Shown here: positions 5,545-7,394 of the stretch, piece after piece | How positions within the stretch are numbered: the stretch's first letter is position 1 | Layout: each line of letters begins with the position of its first letter | Assembly: GCA_017622115.1 (NCBI GenBank) | Contig: JAGART010000177.1 | Coordinates: 1-7,394, forward strand | Origin: Clostridia bacterium | Lineage (GTDB): Bacteria > Bacillota > Clostridia > Christensenellales > UBA1242 | Direction of reading: 5' to 3' | DNA length: 7,394 bases | Position numbers and translations under genes: made by a program | Notes under the pieces: model-generated | Databases searched by the model: none | Told to the model about the DNA's origin: nothing | What the model saw: only the letters and a program-made list of their open reading frames with translations

Positions 5545-5910
5545 TTATTCTGCTTTTGCAAACTCTACACCTAAAACGTGAACGTTTATAGATTTTACAG
5601 TTGCTTCTGTCATAGAGGTAATACTATTCTTGATATTTTCTTGCACACGGCAAGCAACATCTGCCACATTATAATTTGAATAAACATTAATATAAACGTC
5701 TATTGCAAGTCCATCGCTTGAATGAACAACTTTTACGCCCTCATAGTAATTTGTGCTAAACAATTTACCTAATTTAGAGCCACCAAAATTTTCACACAAG
5801 CCAGCAACGCCACTTATTTCTTTTGCAGCAAGATTGATAATAGACAATAAAATTGTTTTATTATAACTTACTCTACCCGGTTGAGAACTATTCATTTTTT
5901 CTACTGCCAT
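5545..5910 (-). CDS. Asp23/Gls24 family envelope-stress-type protein
   Basis: The protein belongs to the Asp23/Gls24 (DUF322) family, small cytosolic proteins linked to alkaline and cell-envelope stress; the exact role of the copy next to nusB is not settled. At 121 residues it shows the full pattern: GRVSYNKTILLSIINLAAKEISGVAGL (12-38), then VVHSSDGLAIDVYINVYSNYNVADVACRVQENIKNSI (61-97) and the closing VKSINVHVLGVEF (105-117). No signal peptide or membrane segment is present. The ATG at 5910 follows an AGAGGTGA Shine-Dalgarno sequence and a very good promoter, and a hairpin follows the stop codon. It therefore seems set up for stronger expression than nusB behind it. The asp23-nusB neighbourhood is common in Firmicutes. 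The family is certain, the function is not. Confidence 0.93.
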   Translation of the reverse strand: MAVEKMNSSQPGRVSYNKTILLSIINLAAKEISGVAGLCENFGGSKLGKLFSTNYYEGVKVVHSSDGLAIDVYINVYSNYNVADVACRVQENIKNSITSMTEATVKSINVHVLGVEFAKAE

Positions 5911-5933
5911 AATTCACCTCTAAACTTAACTAA

Positions 5934-5962
5934 ATTATAGCACAATAAATGTATGAAATCAA
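5934..5962 (-). promoter_or_regulatory. Strong sigma-A promoter with extended -10 for asp23-nusB-xseAB
   Basis: The minus strand carries TTGATT (5962-5957, four of six consensus bases) and, after a 17-base spacer, TATAAT (5939-5934), preceded by TG one base upstream (TGCTATAAT, an extended -10). The predicted start near 5927 leaves a leader of about 17 bases with a Shine-Dalgarno sequence. The -35 element begins directly after the spoIIIAH stop codon, so the whole 52-base gap is used as a promoter. It separates vegetative genes from the sporulation operon upstream. Confidence 0.78.
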
Positions 5963-6442
5963 CTAAACGACAGGAATTATTTTTATATTGTCAATAGATT
6001 TTTTTGTTTGGTCTTGCACAACTTGTACTATTTGAGCGACTTGTGCATCATTTAATTCACTTGCTTTTACCATAACATTAACAAAATTATCGGTCATAGA
6101 AACGATAACATCATCATAGCCTTTAACTTTAATATTTCCCTCTAAATACAATTCTTTTTCAATAGTCGAAGCAATATTAGCCAACGCTGTTTGAGCGGCA
6201 GTTCTTTCATCACTTGTAGTATTAGAACTATCTAAAATGGCTTGATAATATAGTTTTTCTTGACTTCTTGCTACATCTCTATCAGTACGATATGTTGAAA
6301 AAAAGTTTGCAGATGTAACCGTTCCACTTGTGTTTACTACTTCATCATTAGATTGATTTAAAGTAACATTTAAAAATCCAGTCAAAACCAACAACCCCAT
6401 CATCACACTTAAAACAATAATTTTCTTTTTCTTTGTAACCAT
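5963..6442 (-). CDS. spoIIIAH: SpoIIIAH, mother-cell component of the sporulation channel
   Basis: SpoIIIAH is a bitopic protein of the engulfing mother-cell membrane. In Bacillus it binds forespore SpoIIQ across the intermembrane space and is part of the SpoIIIA-SpoIIQ channel needed for late forespore gene expression. The 159-residue protein has a Lys-rich start (KKKK at 4-7), one membrane helix (about 8-28), a linker, and a conserved region from ANFFSTYRTDRDVARSQEKLYYQAIL (45-70). The C-terminal YscJ/FliF-like ring-building domain (about 75-157) includes GYDDVIVSMTDNFVNVMVKASELNDAQVAQIVQVV. It is shorter than the 218-residue Bacillus subtilis protein, mainly in the linker. The ATG at 6442 has AAAGGAG seven bases upstream and lies 20 bases after spoIIIAG. 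It is the last gene of the spoIIIA operon; no terminator is visible after it. Confidence 0.95.
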   Translation of the reverse strand: MVTKKKKIIVLSVMMGLLVLTGFLNVTLNQSNDEVVNTSGTVTSANFFSTYRTDRDVARSQEKLYYQAILDSSNTTSDERTAAQTALANIASTIEKELYLEGNIKVKGYDDVIVSMTDNFVNVMVKASELNDAQVAQIVQVVQDQTKKSIDNIKIIPVV

Positions 6443-6462
6443 TTTATATCTCCTTTAAATTA

Positions 6463-7035
6463 CTAACTTTTTGTAAAAATTTCTATTTGAGAACTATCAA
6501 CTTTTAATAAAGCCTGCACGGCTTTTAATATATCAAGTTTCACTCTAACATCATTCGCCCCAGTTGCCACAACTACTATACCTTTTATATCTGGCATTAT
6601 TTCATACAACACAAGAGGCTCACTCGAACCATTCACCGTAATTAATATAGGCTCTTTACTCGTATTCGAAGTTTCTGTTTTATTTATAGTACCACCAGAT
6701 GTTGTATTTTGAGTTGAACTATTTTTTTCATCATTAGAATACGCCAATACAAGTTCGACCTCTCCATCAAGAGTAATCATACAATCTACATTTCCCGCCC
6801 CCGAGATACTGGATAAGACTTTATTTAATCTTTCTTCCAGAGATTTAGCATAGTTTTGTGCAGTAGTCATAGATGTCGCTTGCGTTGTTACATTCGTTTT
6901 ACTTTCTCCCGTAGGGAAAAACCATATAACCAAAATTAGTATAGCCATTATAACTACTGCATAAATCTCAATGTGCTTGACCTTTTTTAACTTTGCAAAC
7001 CACTTATTAACAAAAGAGAAATCTAATTTAGCCAT
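6463..7035 (-). CDS. spoIIIAG: SpoIIIAG, ring-forming component of the sporulation channel
   Basis: SpoIIIAG is a mother-cell membrane protein whose outer domain forms a large ring in the SpoIIIA-SpoIIQ complex. The 190-residue protein has a basic N-terminus, one membrane helix (about 24-40) and a ring-building domain split by an insertion. The first part is SLEERLNKVLSSISGAGNVDCMITL (65-89), and the second is EIMPDIKGIVVVATGANDVRVKLDILKAVQALL (145-177). Between them, about residues 100-130 are a polar Ser/Thr/Asn/Gly-rich insertion at the place of the beta-triangle insertion in Bacillus SpoIIIAG, but much shorter, which explains most of the length difference from the 229-residue Bacillus protein. 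The ATG at 7035 overlaps the spoIIIAF stop by eight bases, and an in-frame TAA six bases upstream rules out an earlier start. The operon is expected to be controlled by sigma-E from a promoter off the window. Confidence 0.95.
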   Translation of the reverse strand: MAKLDFSFVNKWFAKLKKVKHIEIYAVVIMAILILVIWFFPTGESKTNVTTQATSMTTAQNYAKSLEERLNKVLSSISGAGNVDCMITLDGEVELVLAYSNDEKNSSTQNTTSGGTINKTETSNTSKEPILITVNGSSEPLVLYEIMPDIKGIVVVATGANDVRVKLDILKAVQALLKVDSSQIEIFTKS

Positions 7036-7394
7036 ATATTACTATTTTGTCCTCCTCTATATTGATTTGCTTTTTAATCAACTCCTTTATATTGGTATAA
7101 TAATCTATATGCTCAATATTTTCATTTAGAACTAAATCGCATAAATTGACATAAATATAGTTTATTTTTATTTCATTATTTATAAAATTTGTAGAAATCA
7201 TAACTTCCACTCCCTTATAACCATTTTGTTGCAAACAGTTTGATAATTCATCTTGTAATACTTGAATATTTTGATTATTAATACTTGCCATTATATTTTC
7301 ATCTACTTGATAACTAGATTCTGTAAAGATAGACTTCCAATCAAAATCACCTTTTACTATGGATATTACCGGACTTACTATCACAGCAACCACA
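7028..7394 (-). CDS. spoIIIAF: SpoIIIAF, sporulation channel component, C-terminal part; start outside window
   Basis: The fragment encodes the last 121 residues or so of SpoIIIAF, a mother-cell membrane protein of the SpoIIIA complex with two N-terminal helices. It begins with AVIVSPVISIVKGDFDW, which corresponds to the end of the second membrane helix in family members (MLTPIFKLFK in Bacillus subtilis). A soluble domain follows with QVLQDELSNCLQQNGYKGVEVMIS and, near the C-terminus, a stretch ending QINIEEDKIVIYG, like the IEVY-type endings of the family. The first codon seen (GTG at 7393) lies within the membrane segment and is not the real start. Sequence identity in this family is low, so the call rests on the helix end, the C-terminal pattern and the position directly upstream of spoIIIAG. 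Confidence 0.87.
   Translation of the reverse strand, partial: VVAVIVSPVISIVKGDFDWKSIFTESSYQVDENIMASINNQNIQVLQDELSNCLQQNGYKGVEVMISTNFINNEIKINYIYVNLCDLVLNENIEHIDYYTNIKELIKKQINIEEDKIVIYG
7051..7057 (-). promoter_or_regulatory. Distant Shine-Dalgarno sequence for spoIIIAG
   Basis: The minus strand reads GAGGAGG (7057-7051) inside the last spoIIIAF codons, but 15 bases separate it from the spoIIIAG ATG, well beyond the usual five to nine. No other good site is nearer. Translation of spoIIIAG probably depends mainly on ribosomes ending at the overlapping spoIIIAF stop codon. Confidence 0.5.

Noticed and set aside
7391..7393. GTG at 7393 as the start of spoIIIAF
   Set aside because: It falls within the second membrane helix compared with family members; the real start lies beyond the window edge.
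1..7394. CRISPR array, tRNA, insertion sequence, toxin-antitoxin or phage defence genes
   Set aside because: Both strands were read for repeats and signature motifs; nearly all sequence is explained by conserved core genes with short intergenic gaps.

Overview
This AT-rich window comes from an endospore-forming member of the Bacillota, most likely a clostridial lineage. The evidence is the gene content: spoIVB and spoIIIAF-AG-AH flank asp23, nusB, xseA, xseB, argR and recN in the order known from the spoIIIA-to-spo0A chromosomal region of Clostridia and Bacilli. Every gene lies on the minus strand, so transcription runs from high to low coordinates. No mobile element, tRNA, rRNA or CRISPR array is visible, and no stretch longer than 300 bases lacks a gene.

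In transcription order: (1) 7394-5963 holds the end of the spoIIIA operon: spoIIIAF (cut by the window edge), spoIIIAG and spoIIIAH. These encode parts of the mother-cell half of the channel linking mother cell and forespore. (2) 5962-3680 is a housekeeping block. A strong sigma-A-type promoter just after the spoIIIAH stop codon precedes asp23, a near-perfect palindromic terminator-like hairpin, then nusB-xseA-xseB with overlapping or nearly touching ends, closed by a hairpin containing the xseB stop codon. (3) 3659-3039 is a four-helix membrane protein I cannot name securely. It starts with GTG and has no visible Shine-Dalgarno site. (4) 3038-2387 holds argR, with its own promoter, two imperfect ARG boxes and a terminator. 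(5) 2405-658 holds recN, whose promoter overlaps the argR terminator and which has a degenerate LexA-like site before its Shine-Dalgarno sequence. (6) 588-1 is the N-terminal half of spoIVB, running off the left edge.

The gene set links sporulation (SpoIIIA channel; SpoIVB protease, which triggers sigma-K activation), DNA repair (RecN, exonuclease VII), rRNA antitermination (NusB) and arginine control (ArgR). Such mixing is normal at this locus. What is unusual is what is missing: folD between nusB and xseA, and ispA, dxs, tlyA and nadK between xseB and argR. Only the unnamed membrane protein occupies the second gap.

I found no convincing wholly new system. The best leads are the membrane protein, the compressed locus, the hairpin before nusB and the overlapping regulatory sites around argR and recN. 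All promoter and operator calls were made by eye.
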